NCBI GenBank assembly: GCA_032718475.1
Contig: JAUCBJ010001674.1
Location: 21,368-85,367, forward strand
From: Nemertoderma westbladi
Lineage: Eukaryota; Xenacoelomorpha; Nemertodermatida; Nemertodermatidae
Reading direction: 5' to 3'
DNA: 64,000 bases
The notes beneath the pieces are model-generated. The model had not been told where the DNA came from, ran no database searches, and saw nothing but the letters and a program-made list of their open reading frames with translations. Positions 15,001 to 25,480 of the stretch are shown here, one piece after another (position 1 is the stretch's first letter; the number at the start of each line of letters is the position of its first letter). The translations under genes were made by a program, and so were the position numbers.

Positions 15001-18000
15001 TGTAAATGTTGATAGGCTAAATGTTAATGTTGATAGGCTAAATGTTAATGTTGATAGGCTAAATGTTAATGTTGATAGGCTAAATGTTAATGTTGATAGG
15101 CTAAATGTTAATGTTGATAGGCTAAATGTTAATGTTGATAGGCTAAATGTTAATGTTGATGTTATGTTGATAGGCTAAATGTTAATGTTGATAGGCTAAA
15201 TGTAAATGTTGATAGGCTAAATGTTAATGTTGATAGGCTAAATGTTAATGTTGATAGGCTAAATGTAATGTTGATAGGCTAAATGTTAATGTTGATAGGC
15301 TAAATGTAAATGTTGATAGGCTAAATGTTAATGTTGATAGGCTAAATGTAAATGTTGATGTTATGTTGATAGGCTAAATGTAAATGTTGATAGGCTAAAT
15401 GTTAATGTTGATAGGCTAAATGTTAATGTTGATGTTATGTTGATAGGCTAAATGTTAATGTTGATAGGCTATATGTTAATATTGATAGGCTAAATGTAAA
15501 TGTTGATAGGCTAAATGTAAATGTTGATAGACTAAATGTTAATGTTGATGTTATGTTGATAGGCTAAATGTTAATGTTGATAGGCTAAATGTAAATGTTG
15601 ATAGGCTAAATGTTAATGTTGATAGGCTAAATGTTAATGTTGATGTTATGTTGATAGGCTAAATGTTAATGTTGATAGGCTAAATGTAAATGTTGATAGG
15701 CTAAATGTTAATGTTGATAGGCTAAATGTTAATGTTGATAGGCTAAATGTAAATGTTGATAGGCTAAATGTTAATGTTGATAGGCTAAATGTAAATGTTG
15801 ATGTTATGTTGATAGGCTAAATGTAAATGTTGATAGGCTAAATGTTAATGTTGATAGGCTAAATGTTAATGTTGATGTTATGTTGATAGGCTAAATGTTA
15901 ATGTTGATAGGCTAAATGTAAATGTTGATAGGCTAAATGTTAATGTTGATAGGCTAAATGTTAATGTTGATAGGCTAAATGTTAATGTTGATAGGCTAAA
16001 TGTTAATGTTGATAGGCTAAATGTAAATGTTGATAGGCTAAATGTTAATGTTGATAGGCTAAATGTAAATGTTGATAGGCTAAATGTTAATGTTGATAGG
16101 CTAAATGTTAATGTTGATAGGCTAAATGTTAATGTTGATAGGCTAAATGTAAATGTTGCTAGGCTAATGTTAATGTTGATAGGCTAAATGTTAATGTTGA
16201 TAGGCTAAATGTAAATGTTGATAGGCTAAATGTAAATGATGATAGGCTAAATGTTAATATTGATAGGCTAAATGTTAATGTTGATAGGCTAAATGTTAAT
16301 ATTGATAGGCTAAATGTTAATATTGATAGACTAAATGTTAATGTTGATAGGCTAAATGTAAATGTTGATAGGCTAAATGTAAATGTTGATAGGCTAAATG
16401 TAAATGTAGATAGGCTAAATGTTAATATTGATAGGCTAAATGTTAATGTTGATAGGCTAAATGTTAATGTTGATAGGCTAAATGTTAATGTTGATAGGCT
16501 AAATGTAAATGTTGATGTTATGTTGATAGGCTAAATGTAAATGTTGATAGGCTAAATGTAAATGTTGATAGGCTAAATGTAAATGTTGATAGGCTAAATG
16601 TAAATGTTGATAGGCTAAATGTAAATGTTGATAGGCTAAATGTAAATGTTGATAGGCTAAATGTAAATGTTGATAGGCTAAATGTAAATGTTGATAGGCT
16701 AAATGTAAATGTTGATAGGCTAAATGTAAATGTTGATAGGCTAAATGTAAATGTTGATAGGCTAAATGTTAATGTTGATAGGCTAAATGTAAATGTTGAT
16801 AGGCTAAATGTAAATGTTGATAGGCTAAATGTAAATGTAGATAGGCTAAATGTTAATATTGATAGGCTAAATGTTAATGTTGATAGGCTAAATGTTAATG
16901 TTGATAGGCTAAATGTTAATGTTGATAGGCTAAATGTAAATGTTGATGTTATGTTGATAGGATAAATGTAAATGTTGATAGGCTAAATGTAAATGTTGAT
17001 AGGCTAAATGTAAATGTTGATAGGCTAAATGTAAATGTTGATAGGCTAAATGTAAATGTTGATAGGCTAAATGTAAATGTTGATAGGCTAAATGTAAATG
17101 TTGATAGGCTAAATGTAAATGTTGATAGGCTAAATGTAAATGTTGATAGGCTAAATGTAAATGTTGATAGGCAAATGTAAATGTTGATAGGCTAAATGTA
17201 AATGTTGATAGGCTAAATGTTAATGTTGATAGGCTAAATGTTAATGTTGATAGGCTAAATGTTAATGTTGATAGGCTAAATGTTAATGTTGATAGGCTAA
17301 ATGTTAATGTTGATAGGCTAAATGTAAATGTTGATGTTATGTTGATAGGCTAAATGTTAATGTTGATGTTATGTTGATAGGCTAAATGTAAATGTTGATA
17401 GGCTAAATGTAAATGTTGATAGGCTAAATGTTAATGTTGATAGGCTAAATGTTAATGTTGATAGGCTAAATGTTAATGTTGATAGGCTAAATGTTAATGT
17501 TGATAGGCTAAATGTAAATGTTGATAGGCTAAATGTAAATGTTGATAGGCTAAATGTAAATGTTGATAGGCTAAATGTAAATGTTGATAGGCTAAATGTA
17601 AATGTTGATAGGCTAAATGTTAATGTTGATAGGCTAAATGTAAATGTTGATGTTATGTTGATAGGCTAAATGTTAATGTTGATAGGCTAAATGTAAATGT
17701 TGATAGGCTAAATGTTAATGTTGATAGGCTAAATGTTAATGTTGATAGGCTAAATGTAAATGTTGATAGGCTAAATGTAAATGTTGATAGGCTAAATGTT
17801 AATGTTGATAGGCTAAATGTAAATGTTGATAGGCTAAATGTTAATGTTGATAGGCTAAATGTAAATGTTGATAGGCTAAATGTTAATGTTGATAGGCTAA
17901 ATGTAAATGTTGATGTTATGTTGATAGGCTAAATGTAAATGTTGATAGGCTAAATGTAAATGTTGATAGGCTAAATGTAAATGTTGATAGGCTAAATGTA

Positions 18001-18607
18001 AATGTTGATAGGCTAAATGTTAATGTTGATAGGCTAAATGTTAATGTTGATAGGCTAAATGTTAATGTTGATAGGCTAAATGTTAATGTTGATAGGCTAA
18101 ATGTTAATGTTGATAGGCTAAATGTTAATGTTGATAGGCTAAATGTTAATGTTGATAGGCTAAATGTAAATGTTGATGTTATGTTGATAGGCTAAATGTT
18201 AATGTTGATGTTATGTTGATAGGCTAAATGTAAATGTTGATAGGCTAAATGTAAATGTTGATAGGCTAAATGTTAATGTTGATAGGCTAAATGTTAATTT
18301 TGATAGGCTAAATGTTAATGTTGATAGGCTAAATGTTAATGTTGATAGGCTAAATGTAAATGTTGATAGGCTAAATGTAAATGTTGATAGGCTAAATGTT
18401 AATGTTGATAGGCTAAATGTAAATGTTGATAGGCTAAATGCAAATGTTGATAGGCTAAATGTAAATGTTGATAGGCTAAATGTTAATGTTGATAGGCTAA
18501 ATGTTAATGTTGATAGGCTAAATGTAAATGTTGATAGGCTAAATATAAATGTTGATAGGCTAAATGTTAATGTTGATGTTATGTTGATAGACTAAATGTT
18601 AATAATG
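1..18607. repeat. 21-bp minisatellite array with higher-order structure
   Basis: A continuous array, already running at base 1, of a 21-bp unit made of TTGATAGGCTAAATG followed by TTAATG or TAAATG. That single T/A position alternates along the array and gives a binary variant map. A short interruption, TTGATGTTATG, recurs every few hundred bases, and rarer variants (GGCTCAATG, GGCCAATG, GCTATATGTTAATATTG, ATAGACTAAATG) recur in blocks. The plus strand is poor in C, about one per unit. Roughly 880 units are present. Open frames within it (for example 1029-1319, 7235-7525 and 14593-14820) exist only because 21 is a multiple of 3. It ends in TAATAATGTTGC and lies downstream of the DLST stop codon. 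Confidence 0.98.
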
Positions 18608-19072
18608 TTGCTTTGTAAATATTGTGTGATTGTCATTTTGTGGGCCACCGTAAAGATTTACTTTGCTAATCAACACAAACGAAAGTAAGTTCTAAACAAA
18701 GTACTTACGGTTTATAGAGAAGATAATTAATAATTAAAGGAAACATAATATTTGTCACTATATATATTACAGTGTATCATCTTCGCTGAAATTTACACAG
18801 AATATATTGTATCTACATCGTCAACTATTGTAATTCATTTACTTAAATATAAAAATAATTCCATGAGTTTATAAATAACTATTTCAAAAACGTATTGTAT
18901 CATTTACTATCCGCATATGCATTGGGCCCCAGGGAGACTAAACTGTTTGTATATTTCAGTTAATACAATGGCTGAGATAACCGCATTAAAACAAATCACT
19001 CAAAATACTACCAAACAATCAATGCACCACTACTAAAAATTAGTGAACTAAGTGAAGTTGTCGCTAGTGACG
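18608..19072 (-). other. DLST 3' untranslated and flanking sequence
   Basis: AT-rich single-copy DNA between the DLST stop codon (minus strand) and the 21-bp array. It should contain the 3' UTR. I see no canonical AATAAA on the minus strand, so the polyadenylation site is not placed. No other gene is visible. Confidence 0.6.
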
Positions 19073-19207
19073 TCACAGATCCATTAGCAATATGGTTGGG
19101 TCTTCCACTGCAGACTTGATCTTCTTTAGGAAGGTAACTGCCTCGCGGCCATCTATTAGTCTGTGGTCGTAGGTCAATGCGAGATACATCATTGGGCGAA
19201 TAACAAC
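19073..19207 (-). CDS. DLST: DLST last coding exon (2-oxoglutarate dehydrogenase E2, C-terminus)
   Basis: Encodes the last 44 residues plus TGA of dihydrolipoyllysine-residue succinyltransferase, the E2 core of the mitochondrial 2-oxoglutarate dehydrogenase complex, which transfers succinyl from the lipoyl arm to CoA in the TCA cycle. The exon follows an AG acceptor at 19209-19208 and opens in phase 0 with [20 protein letters not shown]. The DHRxxDG motif carries the catalytic His and the conserved Asp of E2 acyltransferases. It continues through [10 protein letters not shown] and ends [10 protein letters not shown], the expected end of animal DLST with no extension. Reading is intact. It joins in phase to the exon at 23995-24162. 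The intron between them is almost wholly a 19-bp minisatellite. Confidence 0.96.
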   Translation of the reverse strand, partial: VVIRPMMYLALTYDHRLIDGREAVTFLKKIKSAVEDPTILLMDL

Positions 19208-19240
19208 CTAATAGAAACAGCTAGCTGTTAGCGCTGATAC

Positions 19241-22200
19241 ATAACAGAGGCGCGTATAGATAACAGAGTCGCGTATAGATAACAGAGGCCGTATAGATAA
19301 CAGAGGCGCGTATAGATAACAGAGGCGGGTATAGATAACAGAGTCGCGTATAGATAACAGAGGCCGTATAGATAACAGAGGCGCGTATAGATAACAGAGG
19401 CGGGTATAGATAACAGAGGCGCGTATAGATAACAGAGGGGCGTATAGATAACAGAGGCGGGTATAGATAACAGAGGCGGGTATAGATAACAGAGGGGCGT
19501 ATAGATAACAGAGGCGGGTATAGATAACAGAGGCGGGTATAGATAACAGAGGCGGGTATAGATAACAGAGGCGGGTATAGATAACAGAGTCGGGTATAGA
19601 TAACAGAGGCCGTATAGATAACAGAGGCGGGTATAGATAACAGAGGCGCGTATAGATAACAGAGGCGGGTATAGATAACAGAGGCGGGTATAGATAACAG
19701 AGGCCGTATAGATAACAGAGGCGGGTATAGATAACAGAGGCGGGTATAGATAACAGAGGCGGGTATAGATAACAGAGGCGCGTATAGATAACAGAGGCGG
19801 GTATAGATAACAGAGGCGGGTATAGATAACAGAGGCGGGTATAGATAACAGAGCGGTATAGATAACAGAGGCGTATAGATAACAGAGGCGGCGTATAGAT
19901 AACAGAGGCGGGTATAGATAACAGAGGCGGGTATAGATAACAGAGGGGCGTATAGATAACAGAGGCGGGTATAGATAACAGAGGCGGGTATAGATAACAG
20001 AGGCGGCGTATAGATAACAGAGGCGGGTATAGATAACAGAGGCGGGTATAGATAACAGAGGCGGGTATAGATAACAGAGGCGGGTATAGATAACAGAGGC
20101 GGGTATAGATAACAGAGGCGCGTATAGATAACAGAGGCGGGTATAGATAACAGAGGCGCGTATAGATAACAGAGGCGCGTATAGATAACAGAGGCGGGTA
20201 TAGATAACAGAGGCGGGTATAGATAACAGAGGCGCGTATAGATAACAGAGGCGGGTATAGATAACAGAGGCGGGTATAGATAACAGAGGCGGGTATAGAT
20301 AACAGAGGCGGGTATAGATAACAGAGGCGGGTATAGATAACAGAGGCGGGTATAGATAACAGAGGCGGGTATAGATAACAGAGGCGGGTATAGATAACAG
20401 AGGCGGCGTATAGATAACAGAGGCGGGTATAGATAACAGAGGCGGGTATAGATAACAGAGGCGGCGTATAGATAACAGAGGCGGGTATAGATAACAGAGG
20501 CGGGTATAGATAACAGAGGCGGGTATAGATAACAGAGGCGGGTATAGATAACAGAGGCGCGTATAGATAACAGAGGCGCGTATAGATAACAGAGGCGCGT
20601 ATAGATAACAGAGGCGGGTATAGATAACAGAGGCGGGTATAGATAACAGAGGCGGGTATAGATAACAGAGGCGGGTATAGATAACAGAGGCGGGTATAGA
20701 TAACAGAGGCGGGTATAGATAACAGAGGCCGTATAGATAACAGAGGCGGGTATAGATAACAGAGGCGCGTATAGATAACAGAGGCGGGTATAGATAACAG
20801 AGGCGGGTATAGATAACAGAGGCGGCGTATAGATAACAGAGGCGGGTATAGATAACAGAGGCGGGTATAGATAACAGAGGCGGGTATAGATAACAGAGGC
20901 GGGTATAGATAACAGAGGCGCGTATAGATAACAGAGGCGGGTATAGATAACAGAGGCGGGTATAGATAACAGAGGCGGGTATAGATAACAGAGGCGGGTA
21001 TAGATAACAGAGGCGGGTATAGATAACAGAGGCGGGTATAGATAACAGAGGCGGGTATAGATAACAGAGGCGGGTATAGATAACAGAGGCGGCGTATAGA
21101 TAACAGAGGCGGGTATAGATAACAGAGGCGCGTATAGATAACAGAGGCGGGTATAGATAACAGAGGCGGGTATAGATAACAGAGGCGCGTATAGATAACA
21201 GAGGCGGGTATAGATAACAGAGGCGGGTATAGATAACAGAGGCGGGTATAGATAACAGAGGCGGGTATAGATAACAGAGGCGCGTATAGATAACAGAGGG
21301 GCGTATAGATAACAGAGGCGGGTATAGATAACAGAGGCGGGTATAGATAACAGAGGCGGGTATAGATAACAGAGGCGGGTATAGATAACAGAGGCGGGTA
21401 TAGATAACAGAGGGGCGTATAGATAACAGAGGCGGGTATAGATAACAGAGGCGCGTATAGATAACAGAGGGGCGTATAGATAACAGAGGCGGGTATAGAT
21501 AACATAGGCGGGTATAGATAACAGAGGCGGGTATAGATAACAGAGGCGGGTATAGATAACAGAGGCGGGTATAGATAACAGAGGCGGGTATAGATAACAG
21601 AGGCGGGTATAGATAACAGAGGGGCGTATAGATAACAGAGGCGGGTATAGATAACAGAGGCGCGTATAGATAACAGAGGGGCGTATAGATAACAGAGGCG
21701 GGTATAGATAACAGAGGCGGGTATAGATAACAGAGGCGGGTATAGATAACAGAGGCGGGTATAGATAACAGAGGGGCGTATAGATAACAGAGGCGCGTAT
21801 AGATAACAGAGGCGGGTATAGATAACAGAGGCGGGTATAGATAACAGAGGCGGGTATAGATAACAGAGGCACGTATAGATAACAGAGGCGGGTATAGATA
21901 ACAGAGGCGGGTATAGATAACAGAGGCGCGTATAGATAACAGAGGCGGGTATAGATAACAGAGGCGCGTATAGATAACAGAGGCGCGTATAGATAACAGA
22001 TGGGCGTATAGATAACAGAGGCGCGTATAGATAACAGAGGCGCGTATGGATAACAGAGGGGCGTATAGATAACAGAGGGGCGTATAGATAACAGAGGCGG
22101 GTATAGATAACAGAGGCGGGTATAGATAACAGAGGCGGGTATAGATAACAGAGGCGGGTATAGATAACAGAGGGGCGTATAGATAACAGAGGCGGGTATA

Positions 22201-23848
22201 GATAACAGAGGCGGGTATAGATAACAGAGGCGGGTATAGATAACAGAGGCGGGTATAGATAACAGAGGGGCGTATAGATAACAGAGGCGGGTATAGATAA
22301 CAGAGGCGGGTATAGATAACAGAGGCGGGTATAGATAACAGAGGCGGGTATAGATAACAGAGGCGGGTATAGATAACAGAGGCGGGTATAGATAACAGAG
22401 GGGCGTATAGATAACAGAGGCGGGTATAGATAACAGAGGCGGGTATAGATAACAGAGGCGGGTATAGATAACAGATGGGCGTATAGATAACAGAGGCGCG
22501 TATAGATAACAGAGGCGCGTATAGATAACAGAGGCGGGTATAGATAACAGAGGCGCGTATAGATAACAGAGGCGCGTATAGATAACAGATGGGCGTATAG
22601 ATAACAGAGGCGGGTATAGATAACAGAGGCGCGTATAGATAACAGAGGGGCGTATAGATAACAGAGGCGGGTATAGATAACAGAGGCGGGTATAGATAAC
22701 AGAGGCGGGTATAGATAACAGAGGCGGGTATAGATAACAGAGGCGCGTATAGATAACAGAGGGGCGTATAGATAACAGAGGCGGGTATAGATAACAGAGG
22801 CGGGTATAGATAACAGAGGCGGGTATAGATAACAGAGGCGGGTATAGATAACAGAGGCGGGTATAGATAACTGAGGCGGGTATAGATAACAGAGGCGGGT
22901 ATAGATAACAGAGGCGCGTATAGATAACAGAGGCGCGTATAGATAACAGAGGCGCGTATAGATAACAGAGGCGCGTATAGATAACAGAGGCGGGTATAGA
23001 TAACAGAGGCGCGTATAACAGAGGCGCGTATAACAGAGGCGCGTATAGATAACAGAGGCGGGTATAGATAACAGAGGCGGGTATAGATAACAGAGGCGGG
23101 TATAGATAACAGAGGCGGGTATAGATAACAGAGGCGGGTATAGATAACAGAGGCGGGTATAGATAACAGAGGCGCGTATAGATAACAGAGGCGCGTATAG
23201 ATAACAGAGGCGCGTATAGATAACAGAGGCGCGTATAGATAACAGAGGCGGGTATAGATAACAGAGGCGCGTATAACAGAGGCGCGTATAACAGAGGCGC
23301 GTATAGATAACAGAGGCGGGTATAGATAACAGAGGCGGGTATAGATAACAGAGGGGCGTATAGATAACAGAGGCGGGTATAGATAACAGAGGCGGGTGTA
23401 GATAACAGAGGCGGGTATAACAGAGGCGCGTATAGATAACAGAGGCGCGTATAGATAACAGAGGGGCGTATAGATAACAGAGGCGGGTATAGATAACAGA
23501 TGGGCGTATAGATAACAGAGGCGCGTATAGATAACAGAGGGGCGTATAGATAACAGAGGCGGGTATAGATAACAGAGGCGGGTGTAGATAACAGAGGCGC
23601 GTATAACAGAGGCGCGTATAGATAACAGAGGCGCGTATAGATAACAGAGGCGCGTATAGATAACAGAGGCGCGTATAGATAACAGAGGCGCGTATAGATA
23701 ACAGAGGCGGGTATAGATAACAGAGGCGCGTATAACAGAGGCGCGTATAACAGAGGCGCGTATAGATAACAGAGGCGGGTATAGATAACAGAGGCGGGTG
23801 TAGATAACAGAGGCGGGTATAACAGAGGGGCGTATAGATAACAGAAGC
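19241..23848. repeat. 19-bp minisatellite filling a DLST intron
   Basis: About 240 head-to-tail units of GAGGCGGGTATAGATAACA, with variants GAGGCGCG, GAGGGGCG and GATGGGCG before TATAGATAACA, an 18-bp form (GAGGCCG...), and a 15-bp short form (GAGGCGCGTATAACA) that appears in pairs near 23011-23035, 23270-23294 and 23732-23757. It occupies most of the 4787-bp intron (19208-23994) between the last two DLST exons and stops 34 bp before the acceptor. The 1566- and 883-codon minus-strand frames are repeat artefacts: three 19-bp units make 57 bp, so the frame repeats without stops. Confidence 0.98.
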
Positions 23849-23909
23849 CACCGTTATAGAACCAGAGATAAAAGATATATCTGAAAATACTATCCTGTAT
23901 ATCTGCAAT

Positions 23910-24021
23910 TTACATTCCCTTCACTCGCCACCAATCTATCGTAGATTTATACCATGACCAACAACTGTATATATTAGGTTATGTTTATACTTACATTCCC
24001 TTCTCTCGCTACCGGTCTATC
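23910..24021 (-). repeat. 81-bp-offset duplication of a DLST exon end and donor site
   Basis: The stretch at 23910-23941 closely matches 23991-24021, the end of the DLST exon and its splice donor, at an offset of 81 bp. The true donor reads GGGAAT then GTAAGT; the downstream copy reads GGGAAT then GTAAAT. Use of the copy would extend the exon into an in-frame TAA soon after the true donor. It looks like a diverged local duplication of an exon-intron border. Confidence 0.8.
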
Positions 24022-24162
24022 CTGCACTGCATGCATCCCCAGGATGGCGCTCTGAGGTAGGTTTATTATCGGAGTACCGAACATTGACCCAAACACTCCG
24101 CCATTACTGATTGTGAAAGTGCCTCCCTCCATATCGTCCACCTCCAATGTGTTGGTTCGCGC
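23995..24162 (-). CDS. DLST: DLST penultimate coding exon (catalytic domain)
   Basis: This 168-bp exon encodes exactly 56 codons in phase 0 at both ends. It is bounded by an AG acceptor at 24164-24163 and a GTAAGT donor starting at 23994. Residues include [18 protein letters not shown] and, later, [14 protein letters not shown], both diagnostic of the 2-oxoglutarate dehydrogenase E2 catalytic domain, which forms the CoA-binding trimer interface of the 24-mer core. It ends ...DRPVAREGN and continues directly into the last exon. No frame damage is seen. It is separated by an 1143-bp intron from the exon at 25306-25463. Confidence 0.96.
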
Positions 24163-25305
24163 CTAAAAACAATCGGCATATAAAATTCGTATTGACAATG
24201 ATACAGGAATAGGAAACCAAACAAAAGCGATTAGTGGGCGAGTCACGAAGTGAGCGAAGCCTTAGTATATGGGTGCCATTAACGAGTTGTCTGTCGTCGT
24301 CGCCGTAAATTTTTGATCGCTAATAACTCGGTCATTTCTAGATGAAAATAAACGAAACTTGGTACGTTTGTAGTCCGGCAAAAGTATAGAAAGAATCGGA
24401 AGTTTGGTAAAAACGAACGAACGACGAACGAACGAACGCAACGAGTTCACAGTGGATACGAGTATCCATCTGCCATAAATCAGCAGCTACTCTCACAGTT
24501 TCGAGACTTTGCACAGTTATAAAGGTCGTTAGTCTCCGTTTAGGGAAATTATTTTAAGACAAAACAGGACGAGCGCAACGAGGCTAATGAAGGAGAAGAG
24601 TATTATAAAACTAAAAATGTCATACTTAACTTAAATAGCTCTATTTAGAAGGTTTACAAATGACAGTTAAAGTGTGTAAGGGCGGGCAAACTGATATGGA
24701 TCTTTATTTTTACAACTAGTTTATCACAAACTGATAGCATCGCCTTCACTCATATATATTTTGCGATTGACGGCTTTCGTATATCTAATAGGGATGAGTA
24801 TAATATACTTTCTAATATAGGCTCCAGTGCTGCACGAAGGCCTCACGAACGTGTTCTAACAGACAAGAAGTCAAAAACCTTAAAATATTGTCCCAACATA
24901 TAAATAACAATTCAATGAGACCCATAAAGTGCATGCAACAAAAGTTGCCAGTTAAAGACATTCACATGATCGGCAGGTTTCGAAGCAGCTGTGGGTTACA
25001 TGCTATATGGCACCAGTAGGGAATATATAAGCTCTAAAGGGAGAAGAAACATGTACCAAGAAAAGAAAGTTAGAAGCATAAGTAACTAACCACTGCACTG
25101 GGAAGCAAGACAACATACTTAGTACTTATTACTTTAATTTAAAATGATAGCAATTATTTAACTCATACCAGAGTGTGTTTGACGAACAACTTATTCAGTT
25201 GCGGCTGCGAACCTTACTACTCACTGGTGTATCATCATACTCAGTGTTAAAGGATATTAATTGATTGATCCATGTAGGTACCATGGCAACAATAAGGCAA
25301 CTAAC
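24163..25305 (-). other. DLST intron with interspersed-repeat-like DNA
   Basis: An intron with clean GT-AG borders. Between about 24225 and 24450 it holds a stretch with GAGTCACGAAGTGAGCGAAG, a run based on CGAA (24413-24441) and a phrase of the type AACGAAACTTGGTACGTTTG. A related phrase (AACCAAACTTTGTAGG) occurs near 54945, which suggests an interspersed repeat family. The 62-codon frame at 24262-24450 lies in this repeat and is not supported as a gene. Nothing else is recognised. Confidence 0.55.
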
Positions 25306-25463
25306 CTTGGCAACCAGGTCAGCGATAGCCTTCTCTATATTCACGTAGTTCATATTCTCAACATTTCTTACGACCGGAACCACAAGTCCTTTAGGGGCAG
25401 CAACAGCCACAGATATATCGATGTAATCCCGGTACACAATCTCATTGGAATCGTGGTCAATCA
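25306..25463 (-). CDS. DLST: DLST internal coding exon (catalytic domain)
   Basis: A 158-bp exon: two bases finish a split codon (G|TG, Val), then 52 codons follow. The acceptor is TTTTTTTTCTATAG immediately before 25463 and the donor is AAG|GTTAGT at 25306/25305. It encodes [20 protein letters not shown], then [13 protein letters not shown], and ends AIADLVAK, matching the DLST catalytic domain. The next upstream exon should lie to the right on this strand, but none was recognised in the remaining 38.5 kb. The frame of the adjoining 39-bp minisatellite reads into this exon without a stop, so an apparent 455-codon frame (25195-26562) mixes repeat, exon and the following intron. Confidence 0.95.
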
Positions 25464-25480
25464 CTATAGAAAAAAAACGA

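Noticed and set aside
1-18607. CRISPR-like or telomere-like array
   Set aside because: There are no unique spacers between repeats, and the 21-bp unit does not resemble known telomere repeats. It is a minisatellite.
19208-23908. 1566- and 883-codon minus-strand frames (LCYLYPPLLSIPASVIYT-like repeats)
   Set aside because: They are the 19-bp minisatellite read in frame inside a DLST intron; the frame even starts at the splice acceptor TAG.
24262-24450. 62-codon minus-strand frame in a DLST intron
   Set aside because: Overlaps an interspersed repeat and a CGAA-based microsatellite; no conservation is visible.
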